Source of the DNA: an uncultured Psychrobacter sp.
Lineage (GTDB): Bacteria; Pseudomonadota; Gammaproteobacteria; Pseudomonadales; Moraxellaceae
Direction of reading: 5' to 3'
Assembly: GCA_947489525.1 (NCBI GenBank)
Contig: CANLDW010000001.1
Span: forward strand, 124,001-188,000
DNA: 64,000 nt
The translations under genes and the position numbers were made by a program. The notes beneath the pieces were generated by a model that was not told where the DNA came from, did not search any database, and worked only from the letters and a program-made list of their open reading frames with translations. How positions within the stretch are numbered: the stretch's first letter is position 1; every line of letters starts with the position of its first letter. Shown one piece after another: positions 37,368-46,373 of this stretch.

Positions 37368-39065
37368 TTACTTGCTCGATGGGGACACTTCAACCACCCC
37401 AACGTCACGCGCATAACTATTGTAATCGGCTATTAGCCCATCCAATATTTTAGGATACTGTTTGGCTAAATCTGTGGTCTCGCCTGGGTCTTGCACCAAA
37501 TTAAACAATTGCCATTTTTGCGTTGGTATTACATTATCATCAAGTCCTGCAAATCTGTGCGTATTAGCAAGCGCTTTGTAGTGTCCGAGGCGAACAGTTT
37601 TGGCACCGTTCATCTCTAACACTTGTGGGGTATTAGGTAGCTGCAAACGGCTGCTAGGCTCTGTGAGCTCTGGCATCAAGCTCTTACCATCTATATCCGC
37701 TTTACTCGCTGGCGTGGTTTTAGGTGCGCCGACGATATCTAAGATAGTAGGCGCAATGTCCATAAGATTGGTGTATTTACCTGAGACTTTAGCTTCTGGG
37801 ATATTAGGACCTGTAACAATCAAGGGCGAGCGTATACCCCCTTCAGACGTATAGCCTTTAAAAAGCGAAAACGGCATGTTTGACGCTTGTGCCCAGCCTA
37901 ATCCTTGTGAGACATAACTGTCATAGTTACCCATGTTATCCAAAGAATTATCATGAGCATTATTCACCCAGTCTTTCCAGCGCCCTGCCGTTTCGCGATA
38001 TTTGCCAGCCGCGCCATTATCCGAGAAGAAAAACACATAAGTGTTATCAAGCTCACCTTTTTGTTTGAGACTATCTAGGACTCTACCAATATTGGCATCC
38101 ATATTATCGACCATAGCAGCATAGATCTGCATGCGTTTAATCTCTTTTTGTCTGTTTTCTTCACTAAAACTGTCCCATTCAGGATAGCCCACCATGGTAG
38201 GTTGTTTGGCAGTTTCAGGGATAAATCCTAGTCTCTTCGCATTTTCAAAACGCTGCTCGGCAAGCGCGCGTGGGCCTTCTTGATACTGACCGCTATACTT
38301 TTCTATATCCTCACGCGGGGCTTGTAGCGGCGAGTGCGGGGCAGTAAATTGTAGATACGCAAAGAAAGGCTTGTCGTCTGGACGATTATTTAAAGAGTCC
38401 ATCAAATAATCAGCATAAGTTGTCGAAGAATAGAAGTCCTTGGGTATATCGGTGAGTTCACCATCCAACCGATACAACTGTGCTCCATCTGGACCTTCTG
38501 GATAATTAGGACGGTCAAAATGATTGGCCTCGCCTATCAATAAACCAAAATAATTATCAAAACCCCAATTGGTAGGCGCGTCTTCGGCACGTTTTCCCAA
38601 ATGCCATTTACCGGACATGACTGTATAATAACCTGCCTGCTGCAAACGCTGCGCGACCGTTAGCGCTTTGTCGTTCAAGTGACCGACGTAATCAGGATCC
38701 TGTTTTTGTTCAGGCGTACTTAACTCAATCAAATTACCCAATCCCACTTCGTGCGGATCAGAACCCGTCAAAAACGTAGCTCTTGATGGTGCAGAATATG
38801 GCGTTACTGAAAAATCCGTAAAACTTACCCCATTCTCTGCTAACATTTGTAGATTAGGCGTTTGAATCTCTCCGCCATAAGGAGAGATATCTGAAAATCC
38901 TAAATCATCTGCCATAATGACCAAAACATTGGGCGGCTTCTGATTCTCTATAGCTGAAGCTGTATTATTAACATCCGTATCAGCGAGGGTTGCAGCCTGT
39001 CCTACTGATATGCCCGTTAGCATCATCCCTGAACCAATTACCAGCTTACGATTAAAACCAGTCAT
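37368..39065 (-). CDS. Ser-type arylsulfatase 1, exported
   Basis: This 565-residue alkaline-phosphatase-fold sulfatase hydrolyses sulfate esters. After a Sec signal (about residues 1-24) come the metal ligands LVIMADDLGFSD. The active-site motif PYSAPSRATFLTG has Ser91 where others have Cys; Ser must be turned into formylglycine by a radical-SAM enzyme (anSME/AtsB). Further motifs are SGKWHLGK, FAYLQFTAPHSPLQAP and FFSDNGAAGKYR. AAGGATAT precedes the start. A paralogue lies at 46374. The only maturase gene seen here is frameshifted, so activity depends on that. Confidence 0.92.
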   Translation of the reverse strand: MTGFNRKLVIGSGMMLTGISVGQAATLADTDVNNTASAIENQKPPNVLVIMADDLGFSDISPYGGEIQTPNLQMLAENGVSFTDFSVTPYSAPSRATFLTGSDPHEVGLGNLIELSTPEQKQDPDYVGHLNDKALTVAQRLQQAGYYTVMSGKWHLGKRAEDAPTNWGFDNYFGLLIGEANHFDRPNYPEGPDGAQLYRLDGELTDIPKDFYSSTTYADYLMDSLNNRPDDKPFFAYLQFTAPHSPLQAPREDIEKYSGQYQEGPRALAEQRFENAKRLGFIPETAKQPTMVGYPEWDSFSEENRQKEIKRMQIYAAMVDNMDANIGRVLDSLKQKGELDNTYVFFFSDNGAAGKYRETAGRWKDWVNNAHDNSLDNMGNYDSYVSQGLGWAQASNMPFSLFKGYTSEGGIRSPLIVTGPNIPEAKVSGKYTNLMDIAPTILDIVGAPKTTPASKADIDGKSLMPELTEPSSRLQLPNTPQVLEMNGAKTVRLGHYKALANTHRFAGLDDNVIPTQKWQLFNLVQDPGETTDLAKQYPKILDGLIADYNSYARDVGVVEVSPSSK

Positions 39066-39094
39066 TAAATATATCCTTATATTTTATAAGTTAG

Positions 39095-39122
39095 TTTAGT
39101 TACCTTTTGGTTTAGTTACCTT
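39095..39122. repeat. 12-bp direct repeat upstream of sulfatase 1
   Basis: TTTAGTTACCTT occurs at 39095-39106 and 39111-39122, 16 bases start to start. It lies 30-57 bases upstream of the sulfatase start and could be a pair of regulator half-sites. Confidence 0.5.
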
Positions 39123-39203
39123 ATCCAAGGTCTTTGTACCATAGTGAGTGCTGACAAGTAGATCTCTAGTTCACTATTTGTGAACCTAATAACAAATATC
39201 CAT

Positions 39204-40493
39204 TTATCCTAAAAGCACCAGTGATATCGCTGGGAACGCCAGTAAGATAGCGAGCCTGATAAAGTCGGAGAGGATAAAGGGAGCGACACCTTTAAACATA
39301 TCGGACAGTTTAATGTGCGGCGCTACCGCCTTAATGACAAAGATGTTCATACCCATAGGCGGAGTAATAAGACCCAACTCTACGGTCAATACCGCCACAA
39401 TGCCAAACCAAACCGGATCAAACCCTAAGGCTACAATAATAGGAAAGACAACTGGAATAGTGATCACTAGCATGGCTAAGGCGTCCATAAAGAGACCCAG
39501 CAAAAAGTACATCAGCAAGATAGCGAGCAGCACAAACATTGGACTGATCGATAGACCGCCGATCCATGAAGCGAGGGTATAAGATAGACGCGACACTGAG
39601 ATAAAATAGCCCAAAGCCTCAGCGCCTAGAAGCATAAAGAACACGACCGCCGACAGGGCCAGCGTCTCAACCAAAGACTGCTTTAAGCCTTTCATACGCA
39701 TGCCCTTGAAGGCAGCATAAGCCCAAGAAGCAAAAGCGCCTACTGCCGCGCCCTCAGTGGGGGTAAATAAGCCAAAAAAGATACCTGCGATAATGATGAC
39801 AAAGATAAAACCAAAGGGGATAAGCCCCGTCAACGATAGCAGCTTAGCTTTCCACGACGTCCGCTCGCCGCGCTGAGCTAAGTGCGGCTTCCAGCGTACC
39901 ATAAGCATGACGGTGATAGAGTACATGACCATACCCAAGATACCGGGCAAGAAGCCGGCGATAAACATATCACCTACTGACTGCTCCGTTAAGATGGCAT
40001 AGACGAGCAGCGCGATACTAGGAGGTATCATAATCCCTAGCGTACCGCCTGCGGCTAAAATACCACAAGCAAAACCGGGCTGATAACCGTACTTTTCCAT
40101 GGGTGGCAAAGCGACTCTCGTCATGGTAGAAGCAGTGGCTAGAGAGGACCCTGAGATGGAAGCAAAAATACCTGAAGACCCGATACCTGCAATTCCCAAA
40201 CTCCCTCGTACGCCGCCAAAGATAATGCGAGTCGCCTCAAAAAGCTTCCCAGCCATTCCTGAATGCGCAGCAAACACACCCATCAGTATAAATAAAGGTA
40301 TGGCACTAAAGTCGTATTTAGCAAGGACGTCGACAGGGATGTCTTTGAGCATTTGTAAAGCGCTTTGAGGCGTAGTGACTGCCGCAAAACCGCCGACACC
40401 TACGATAAGCATAGCAAGGGCAACGGGTATTCTCACCACTACCATCAAGATCATACACAATAGGCCGATGGCCCCAATACTTTCAGGACTCAT
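39204..40493 (-). CDS. TRAP transporter large permease (DctM)
   Basis: This 429-residue membrane protein has about a dozen hydrophobic segments and the DctM motifs AIPLFILMGVFAAHSGMAG, GIFASISGSSLATASTM and AAGGTLGIMIPPSIALLVYA, with ELGLITPPMGMNIFVI near the C-terminus. It uses a sodium gradient to move the substrate delivered by DctP. Its start overlaps the end of the small permease by four bases. The adjacent DctP is interrupted, so transport may depend on the orphan DctP at 34869. Confidence 0.95.
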   Translation of the reverse strand: MSPESIGAIGLLCMILMVVVRIPVALAMLIVGVGGFAAVTTPQSALQMLKDIPVDVLAKYDFSAIPLFILMGVFAAHSGMAGKLFEATRIIFGGVRGSLGIAGIGSSGIFASISGSSLATASTMTRVALPPMEKYGYQPGFACGILAAGGTLGIMIPPSIALLVYAILTEQSVGDMFIAGFLPGILGMVMYSITVMLMVRWKPHLAQRGERTSWKAKLLSLTGLIPFGFIFVIIIAGIFFGLFTPTEGAAVGAFASWAYAAFKGMRMKGLKQSLVETLALSAVVFFMLLGAEALGYFISVSRLSYTLASWIGGLSISPMFVLLAILLMYFLLGLFMDALAMLVITIPVVFPIIVALGFDPVWFGIVAVLTVELGLITPPMGMNIFVIKAVAPHIKLSDMFKGVAPFILSDFIRLAILLAFPAISLVLLG

Positions 40494-41017
40494 GAGTTCG
40501 TCTCCTCGGCGTCATAGAACTCGCCCGTCTTAAAGATGATAATGGACTCAATCAAAGCGCGAATGGCGAGCAGTAAGCTCAGCACTGCACTGGCAAGGTA
40601 GATGGGCATCATCGACACCCTCAGATCCTGTGTGACTTTACCAAATTCCATAGCATCGATAGCACTCTCATAAAGCCCCCACGTAAACACTAAGCCCAAT
40701 AAGAAAAACCCGAGCATGAATACCGCCATCATATAACCCTTGATGGCTTTGGGCATCTTTTGAGTAAAGACATCAACGATAATCTGGGAGCGCTCGACGT
40801 AAGCTGCAAAAGCCGCTAACAAAGCAAAGAGCATAAAGTAGGAGACGATCTCAACGCCGCCCTTAACCGTAAAGCCCATCTCCCCGCCTGTGAGTTTAAA
40901 GATATAACGCGTGCTTACGTCGACAATAGTGACAAGGACAATGATAACGAGGCTCATGCCACCGATGAACTGACAGACGCGGGAGATGAGGTTACTGAGT
41001 CTAACCATAGCATTCAT
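40490..41017 (-). CDS. TRAP transporter small permease (DctQ)
   Basis: This 175-residue protein has four predicted membrane helices and the DctQ motif VDVSTRYIFKLTGGEMGF, followed by SYFMLFALLAAFAAYVERSQIIVDVF. It forms the membrane complex with DctM, to which it is translationally coupled. It starts 19 bases after the binding-protein gene. Confidence 0.93.
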   Translation of the reverse strand: MNAMVRLSNLISRVCQFIGGMSLVIIVLVTIVDVSTRYIFKLTGGEMGFTVKGGVEIVSYFMLFALLAAFAAYVERSQIIVDVFTQKMPKAIKGYMMAVFMLGFFLLGLVFTWGLYESAIDAMEFGKVTQDLRVSMMPIYLASAVLSLLLAIRALIESIIIFKTGEFYDAEETNS

Positions 41018-41036
41018 GGCTGATTCCCTTCATAAG

Positions 41037-42104
41037 TTAAATTTTGCAAGCGGCGCTTGCGGCTTTGACTTGCTCATAGACCGCTTCGCCATCCAGTCCT
41101 TTTTGTGCCACTTCATCGAGATATCTTTGCGTGCCCTCAAGTAACGGTCCTCTCCAATTCGGATCATTGAGAGGATCGGGGATGTCGATCATCGTGTCCC
41201 CATTCGCACGGGCAGCAGCCATAGCGGCGTCATTACTTTCGTCAAATATCTTTGCGATACGCTCTGACAAGACTATACCTGAGTTATCATCGATGACCTT
41301 TTTTAGATCGTCAGGTAAGCTCTCGTATTTATCCTTATTCATGGATATCACAAGGGTGGAGTTATAAAAAGGTATATTCGTATGCGTGCTAAGTAACTCG
41401 TCTAAACGAAATGCCTGAATAGGCTGCCACGTTGCCGCCATACCATCCATGACACCGCGCTGTAATGAAGTATAAACCTCACCGATCGGCATACCGATGG
41501 GCGCTGCGCCAAGCGCCTCAATTACGTGGCTAGCAACAGCTGAAGGCTGACGAATACGCATACCTTTCATATCACTTGGCGTACGTATAGGCGTCTCAAC
41601 GGTATGCAACGCCCCCTGCCCTGTACCCATTAGAGACAACAAGTGAGTATCCGAATACTCATCGGCAATCACGCCATCATCATAGAGCTTATACAAGATA
41701 CAGGTCTGCTGCTGCGCTGTGTTCGATATGCCCGGTAGCTCCACAACCTGAGTCAACGGAAAACGTCCCGCCGTATAGCCTTGTACTTGCATACCAATAT
41801 CTACAGTTCCTTTAGCAGAAGCGTCATACGTCGCGCCCGCTTCGCTCAGACTTGATGAGGGGTATATCTCAACTTTTAAGCGACCGTTTGATTCCTCTTC
41901 GATTTTTTTGGCTCAAGGCTCAAAGCCTTCGGTATTGATATTATCGTTGGCAGTCATAAAATGCGAAAATCTAAGCGTAGTCACTTCATTTGAGCTACCA
42001 TCAGCTGTTGCTGTTTGTTCACCATTTGAGCATGCGGAAAGCGTCAGTCCTGATACAGTCATCGCCATTGCAAGCGCTATTGAAGTAGATAGTTTGGTCT
42101 TCAT
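41037..42104 (-). pseudogene. TRAP substrate-binding lipoprotein (DctP), in-frame TGA replaces Trp
   Basis: From ATG at 42104 the frame encodes a lipoprotein signal (VSGLTLSAC) and TLRFSHFMTANDNINTEGFEP. It then meets TGA at 41913-41915 (codon 64) and continues in the same frame (AKKIEEESNGRLKVE) to the natural end at 41037. The orphan paralogue has Trp at this position (FEPWARQVEEDSNGR), so TGG became TGA by one base. The full frame is 355 codons, normal for DctP. AAGGA lies seven bases before the start. Genes elsewhere end with TGA, so UGA is a stop here. A truncated 63-residue peptide would not bind substrate. Confidence 0.88.
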
Positions 42105-42225
42105 CAGAGAGTCCTTTCTTGATGGTTTATTTTCGTGAGTTAGGTTCTAATATTTACTGAGTGATCACAATAAATAGTGATGTTGTATAAGGCTACTTTA
42201 TAGGAGTAGCTGTGCCAAAGAATAG

Positions 42226-42801
42226 TTATTCGCCTAACGGTACTTGTTGTTTGGCCTCTTGAAGCTCCTCAGCATGCAAAAATTGCGTGTGGGCAGGCGC
42301 GCGTTTCGTCCGTGACCATTCGTCCAGCATCTCTTGCTTCATCGCTTCGGTAATCATAGAGATTTTGCCTTCTGCTGCATTATCGTCGTAAGTCAACTCC
42401 AAGCGATGGCCGTTAGGATCAAAGAAGTAAATAGAGTGAAAGATACCGTGATTAGTCACCCCAACGATATCAATACCAGCAGACTCTAGTTGTTCTTTTG
42501 CCGCCATGAGCGCGTCGCGATCTTTGACCTTGAGTGCTAAGTGCTGCACCCAGTCTGGCGTGTTCGGATCAAATCCCATCTCAGGCTGATTGGGTACTTC
42601 AAAAAACGCTAAGACGTTGCCATTACCAGAGTCCAAAAAAATATGCATATAAGGATCAAAAGCTTTAGTCGAGGGCACGTGATCCTCTGCAAAAGCTAAG
42701 ATAAAATCCATATTTAAATGTTTTTTGTACCATTCCACGGTTTCTTTGGCATCTTTGCAGCGATAAGCAACGTGATGAATCTTCTCTATTTTAAAACTCA
42801 T
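42226..42801 (-). CDS. VOC-family protein, possible ring-cleavage dioxygenase
   Basis: This 191-residue protein has the vicinal-oxygen-chelate pattern. The first metal His is in KIHHVAYRCKD, the second in DWVQHLALKVKD, and Glu in the closing FFDPNGHRLELTYDD. The last block is the signature of type I extradiol dioxygenases. It is shorter than 4-hydroxyphenylpyruvate dioxygenase (about 350), so it is not that enzyme. It lies 177 bases after fumarylacetoacetase on the same strand, and AAGGATA precedes its start. A role in aromatic metabolism is likely; the substrate is not known. Confidence 0.85.
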   Translation of the reverse strand: MSFKIEKIHHVAYRCKDAKETVEWYKKHLNMDFILAFAEDHVPSTKAFDPYMHIFLDSGNGNVLAFFEVPNQPEMGFDPNTPDWVQHLALKVKDRDALMAAKEQLESAGIDIVGVTNHGIFHSIYFFDPNGHRLELTYDDNAAEGKISMITEAMKQEMLDEWSRTKRAPAHTQFLHAEELQEAKQQVPLGE

Positions 42802-42946
42802 ATCATTATCCTTATGATAGGGCGTAAAATTTAAGACGGTGGTCGTACGCTGTGCGTTTGCATACCTTTAGCAATATGTCATACAGACTATCCACCATCC
42901 ATACGCCTGAGGTTAGACACTGATACCCGTTCTCAATGTGTATAGA

Positions 42947-42974
42947 ACAGTTATGTACAAACAGTTATGTATCG
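42947..42974. repeat. 14-bp tandem duplication upstream of the VOC gene
   Basis: ACAGTTATGTACAA (42947-42960) is followed directly by ACAGTTATGTATCG (42961-42974). It lies just outside the stop codon of fumarylacetoacetase; function unknown. Confidence 0.55.
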
Positions 42975-42978
42975 TGCA

Positions 42979-44271
42979 TCAGGTATCGAAGCTAAATTCT
43001 AGCGCAGGCTGCACTTTACCGCGTACTTCACCAAAGCCCACTCTGATACCGTCTTTTTCGCTATAGCCTTTCATAATGACCGTATCACCATCTTCGATAA
43101 AGGTGCGCGTACTGCCATCCTTGAGTGTTACAGGTTTAGTTGCATTCCACGCGATCTCAAGCATTGAACCGTAGGCGTCAGGTGTGGGGCCTGAGATCGT
43201 CCCTGACCCCATCATATCGCCGACCTCAACTTTACAGCCTGTAATAGTATGATGCGTTAACTGCTGCGCCATTGACCAGTACATGTATTTAAAGTTGGTT
43301 TGACAAACGAGAGTGGCGCTATCGGCATTTTTGGGAAGTATCGCTACGGATAAGTTAATATCAAAGCTACTGCTAGGATTTTGTTCACGTAGATACGCTA
43401 GAGGCTGCGGGTCTTGGGTTGGCAGCTCAGTTTTGAAAGGGGCAAGCGCATCCATGGTGACAATCCAAGGCGATATCTCAGAGGCAAAAGTTTTGGCATT
43501 AAAAGGGCCTAAAGGCACGTATTCCCACTTTTGAATATCGCGAGCGGACCAATCGTTAAATAGCACCATACCAAAGATGTGCTCCCACGCATTTTCAATC
43601 GCAATAGGTTCACCAATTTTATTTGGTTTACCAACGATAAAAGCGGTTTCAAGCTCAAAATCCAGACGCTTGCACGCGGAAAAAACAGGACGCTCGCTAT
43701 CATTGGGTTTGAGCTGACCGGATGGGCGTACAATATCGGTTGAACCCGTCACAAAGACAGTGCTGGCGCGACCATTATAACCAACGGGCATCTCAGTCCA
43801 GTTAGGCAATAGCGCGTTATCGGGATCACGGAACATCGTACCTACGTTAGTGGCATGCTCCTTTGAAGAATAAAAATCTGTATAGCCTGGCACATCGACG
43901 GGCAGATGCAGGGTCACCTCTGCTTGCTGGTACAGCGCTTTGTCTTGTAGGTTTTGGTTATTTTTTAAGGTGTCGTTGCTGCTTGAGAGCACGCTTTGAA
44001 TGGTTTTACGTGCCAGCGTCCAGTTATCGCGTCCAGAGTCAATAAACGCATTTAGCGTAGGCTGATCAAAGTAGCGCCCGCCGTCTAACGTAAGCACCCC
44101 CTCTTCTTCGAGTAGCGCTAGATCTAAGACGTAGTCACCAATAGCCACGCCAGCACGGCGTTTGTCGTTGGTAGTATCACTAAAGATGCCATAAGGCAGA
44201 TTGTGAATAGAAAAATCAGAATCGCTGGCGATATCGAGAAAGGATGAGAGATTATTGTCAATCATTGACAT
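42979..44271 (-). CDS. fahA: fumarylacetoacetase
   Basis: This 430-residue enzyme hydrolyses fumarylacetoacetate to fumarate and acetoacetate, the end of the homogentisate pathway. The match to eukaryotic FAH is strong over DFYSSKEHATNVGTMFRD, PVGYNGRASTVFV, LDFELETAFIVG and FNDWSARDIQKWEYVPLGPF. It is a two-domain protein, distinct from the short fumarylpyruvate hydrolase at 32700. AAGGAG precedes the start, and operator-like site 4 lies about 70 bases upstream. Homogentisate dioxygenase is not in the window, so the upstream steps must be elsewhere, or the enzyme has another acylpyruvate-like substrate. Confidence 0.96.
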   Translation of the reverse strand: MSMIDNNLSSFLDIASDSDFSIHNLPYGIFSDTTNDKRRAGVAIGDYVLDLALLEEEGVLTLDGGRYFDQPTLNAFIDSGRDNWTLARKTIQSVLSSSNDTLKNNQNLQDKALYQQAEVTLHLPVDVPGYTDFYSSKEHATNVGTMFRDPDNALLPNWTEMPVGYNGRASTVFVTGSTDIVRPSGQLKPNDSERPVFSACKRLDFELETAFIVGKPNKIGEPIAIENAWEHIFGMVLFNDWSARDIQKWEYVPLGPFNAKTFASEISPWIVTMDALAPFKTELPTQDPQPLAYLREQNPSSSFDINLSVAILPKNADSATLVCQTNFKYMYWSMAQQLTHHTITGCKVEVGDMMGSGTISGPTPDAYGSMLEIAWNATKPVTLKDGSTRTFIEDGDTVIMKGYSEKDGIRVGFGEVRGKVQPALEFSFDT

Positions 44272-44337
44272 GGGGTGCTCCTTGCTAGTTCAATTGATAA
44301 ATATATCCAATTCACCAATTTACGTATAAAATAATCC

Positions 44338-44354
44338 ATTTCTTATAATGTAAT
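44338..44354. promoter_or_regulatory. IclR-type operator, site 4
   Basis: ATTTCTTATAATGTAAT fits ATTAC-N7-GTAAT with one mismatch, and matches the reverse complement of site 3 at 15 of 17 bases. It sits 67 bases upstream of the fumarylacetoacetase start. Confidence 0.5.
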
Positions 44355-44434
44355 TCAGTATTATCTTAATTGCAAGTATTTTCTCGCGTAGGCTGATTTA
44401 AATATATGACGCAAAAATTATCATTACTAATCAA

Positions 44435-44465
44435 ATAACCCCGTAACGGCGTGTTACGGGGTTAT
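44435..44465 (-). terminator. terminator after the NTF2-like gene
   Basis: A 13-bp perfect stem (44435-44447 with 44453-44465, core AACCCCGTAAC) with a 5-base loop lies eight bases beyond the stop codon. The T-tract on the minus strand is modest (TTATTTGATT on the extension). Confidence 0.8.
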
Positions 44466-44472
44466 GAGTTAG

Positions 44473-44841
44473 TTAGTCACTGACTGGCGTGCCTTGATAC
44501 ATCAAAAACTTCAATCGTCCCTGCTCCTTTTTCCAAAGGGATAAAGCGCGATTTTGTAAGCTGCGCGGCTGATCATCAATAGTTAGCTCTATATGCAACT
44601 CTCCTGTCACTAGTATATAACTTTGCATATCGATAACGTTATCGACGGTATATGTCATCTCTTGATAGTTATAAAAACCTGATTGTAGTTTTTGTAAATA
44701 TGAGGATAAATCATCAATATCGCCATTGCTATGCACGTAGCGTAGATCTGGATCACAAAGCGCTGCAAACTTATTGTACTCTTTATTAATCAAGTAGCTT
44801 GCGCGTTGGTTTTCCATATCTTGCATGTCACTGTTTGTCAT
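44473..44841 (-). CDS. NTF2-like (SnoaL/DUF4440-type) protein
   Basis: This 122-residue protein has the layout of a cone-shaped NTF2-like fold: an N-terminal helix (NQRASYLINKEYNKFAALCDPDLRYVHSNG), then strands DVQSY-like segments and a C-terminal RLKFLMYQGTP. Such proteins bind small ligands or act as isomerases/dehydratases. ATG 44841 is favoured because GGAGAAG precedes it; an in-frame extension would overlap the sulfatase maturase gene. It starts 22 bases after that gene and may be co-transcribed with it. Exact role unknown. Confidence 0.75.
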   Translation of the reverse strand: MTNSDMQDMENQRASYLINKEYNKFAALCDPDLRYVHSNGDIDDLSSYLQKLQSGFYNYQEMTYTVDNVIDMQSYILVTGELHIELTIDDQPRSLQNRALSLWKKEQGRLKFLMYQGTPVSD

Positions 44842-44863
44842 TGTCTTCTCCATACTAAAAGCG

Positions 44864-46202
44864 TTACCAGCCAAGCTTAGTCTTAACCCGAGCTTTATCC
44901 ATGGTGACTTGAGCATAATAGGTTTTGAGACCAGCACATAAATAGCTTAGCCCCAGCTCGCCATCAGGGGTCTTGATAAAGCGGTGCTTGGGACAGTCGC
45001 CCCAGCATAGCTCTAAATAGTCGCACTGCTTACAGTACTCAGGTAGCGTGCTTTGTTTGAGATAGCCAAACTGCTGCTGTTTTTTACTAAAAGCCAGATC
45101 GCCTTGATGAGTGTTATGGATATTACCGAGCTTGTACTCAGGATAAACGAAGTGATCGCAGCAGTACAGATCGCCGCTATGCTCCAGCGCTAATGCCTTG
45201 CCACAAACAGCAGCTGTGGTACATTTTTGTGGTCCCTTACCAAAGACTTGTGAGATAGTATTTTCAAAGTGATCAACAAATACTTGACCGATATCCTTCT
45301 CCAGCCACTCTTGCCAAACCGTACTCAAGAACTCACCCCAAGCCTCAGGACTCACCGACCACGCGGTAACGATACTGTGGTTAGCACTAGTATCAGCATT
45401 GTCATTCGTATTACTAATAGCGTCATTGGAATGAGTATCATCCTCAAGCTGCAGCTCATCTATCCTTTGTAGCTCATCTGGTTGCCAGTATAACGGCGCG
45501 ACTTGTTTAAAGTCAGTGGGCTCAACCCCCTGCTAAAAACTGAATCATACGCGGCGCGACCTCATCACGTAAAAACCGATAAACGACCAAAGGCTCCTTG
45601 GCGTTGGCGTCATTGACGACGCACAAGGCATTAAACGGAATACCATACGACTTGAGACGCTTAACGGCGGTCATGACGAGATCAAAGGTTGGCTTATCAT
45701 TGTTAGTACGGCGATAGCGATCATGCAAGTGTTTGGGCCCATCGATCGACAGCCCAACCAAAAAGTTATTGGCCGCTAAAAACGTGCACCACTTATCGTC
45801 AAGCAGCAGTCCATTGGTCTGGATATCGTTATATATCGTCATATCTTTGGCAGCATAACGCTGTTGTAGCTCAATCACTCGGGCAAAAAAATCCAAACCC
45901 ATCAAGGTAGGCTCGCCGCCCTGCCACGTAAAGACAACCTCGCTTGCGCCAGCTTGCCCTTCGATATATTGTCTAATGTGCTGCTCTAAGGTGACATCAC
46001 TCATCCTTGGATGACGAGGCTGATTGAGCAAGTCTTGCTTATGCAAATAAAAGCAGTAATCGCAGTTGATATTGCAAGCCGCGCCGCTGGGCTTGAGCAT
46101 AGTGTGAAAGCGATAAGCGGCCTGATCGGACTCAGCGCGCTTGAGTTTGGGATAGATACTAGGAACGTGTAAGCCGACAGGAACAGTTGGAATACGATTC
46201 AT
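44864..46202 (-). pseudogene. anaerobic sulfatase-maturating enzyme (radical SAM, anSME/AtsB type), frameshifted
   Basis: The N-terminal part (from ATG 46202) has the radical-SAM motif CNINCDYC, then EVVFTWQGGEPTLMGLDF and GLSIDGPKHLHDRYR. At RMIQFLAGG the frame runs into TGA (45522-45524). In the next frame the protein continues as VEPTDFKQVAPLYWQPDEL to the SPASM cysteines (CDHFVYPEYKLGN, CKQCDYLELCWGDC) and a stop at 44864. The shift maps to the run of five G on the minus strand (45526-45530); four G would restore one frame of about 445 codons. It would convert active-site Ser of the two sulfatases to formylglycine. This may be phase variation, inactivation or a sequencing error. Confidence 0.88.
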
Positions 46203-46268
46203 AAGGTAGCTGCAGTATATGTAATGTGAGTAAACTATAAAATGAATAAATGAGAGAGTAAATAGCAA

Positions 46269-46294
46269 GATACTCACTAAATATAGTGAGTATC
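46269..46294 (-). other. 11-bp inverted repeat between sulfatase 2 and the maturase
   Basis: GATACTCACTA and TAGTGAGTATC (46269-46279 and 46284-46294) form a perfect stem with a 4-base loop. The T-tract on the minus strand is poor, so it may be an attenuator, mRNA-processing hairpin or weak terminator between the genes. Confidence 0.5.
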
Positions 46295-46373
46295 AAGGAC
46301 AACGAAAAACAATGGATCAATAAAACAGTAGACTGAGCGCAACTCTCACTGTTTATACTTTACTTGTCATGCT

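Noticed and set aside
41913..41915. TGA recoded as Trp or selenocysteine
   Set aside because: Other genes in the window end with TGA (for example at 27480), the paralogue has an ordinary Trp codon, and the position is not a redox site.
42226..42801. 4-hydroxyphenylpyruvate dioxygenase
   Set aside because: The protein is about half the length of that enzyme and has a single VOC unit.
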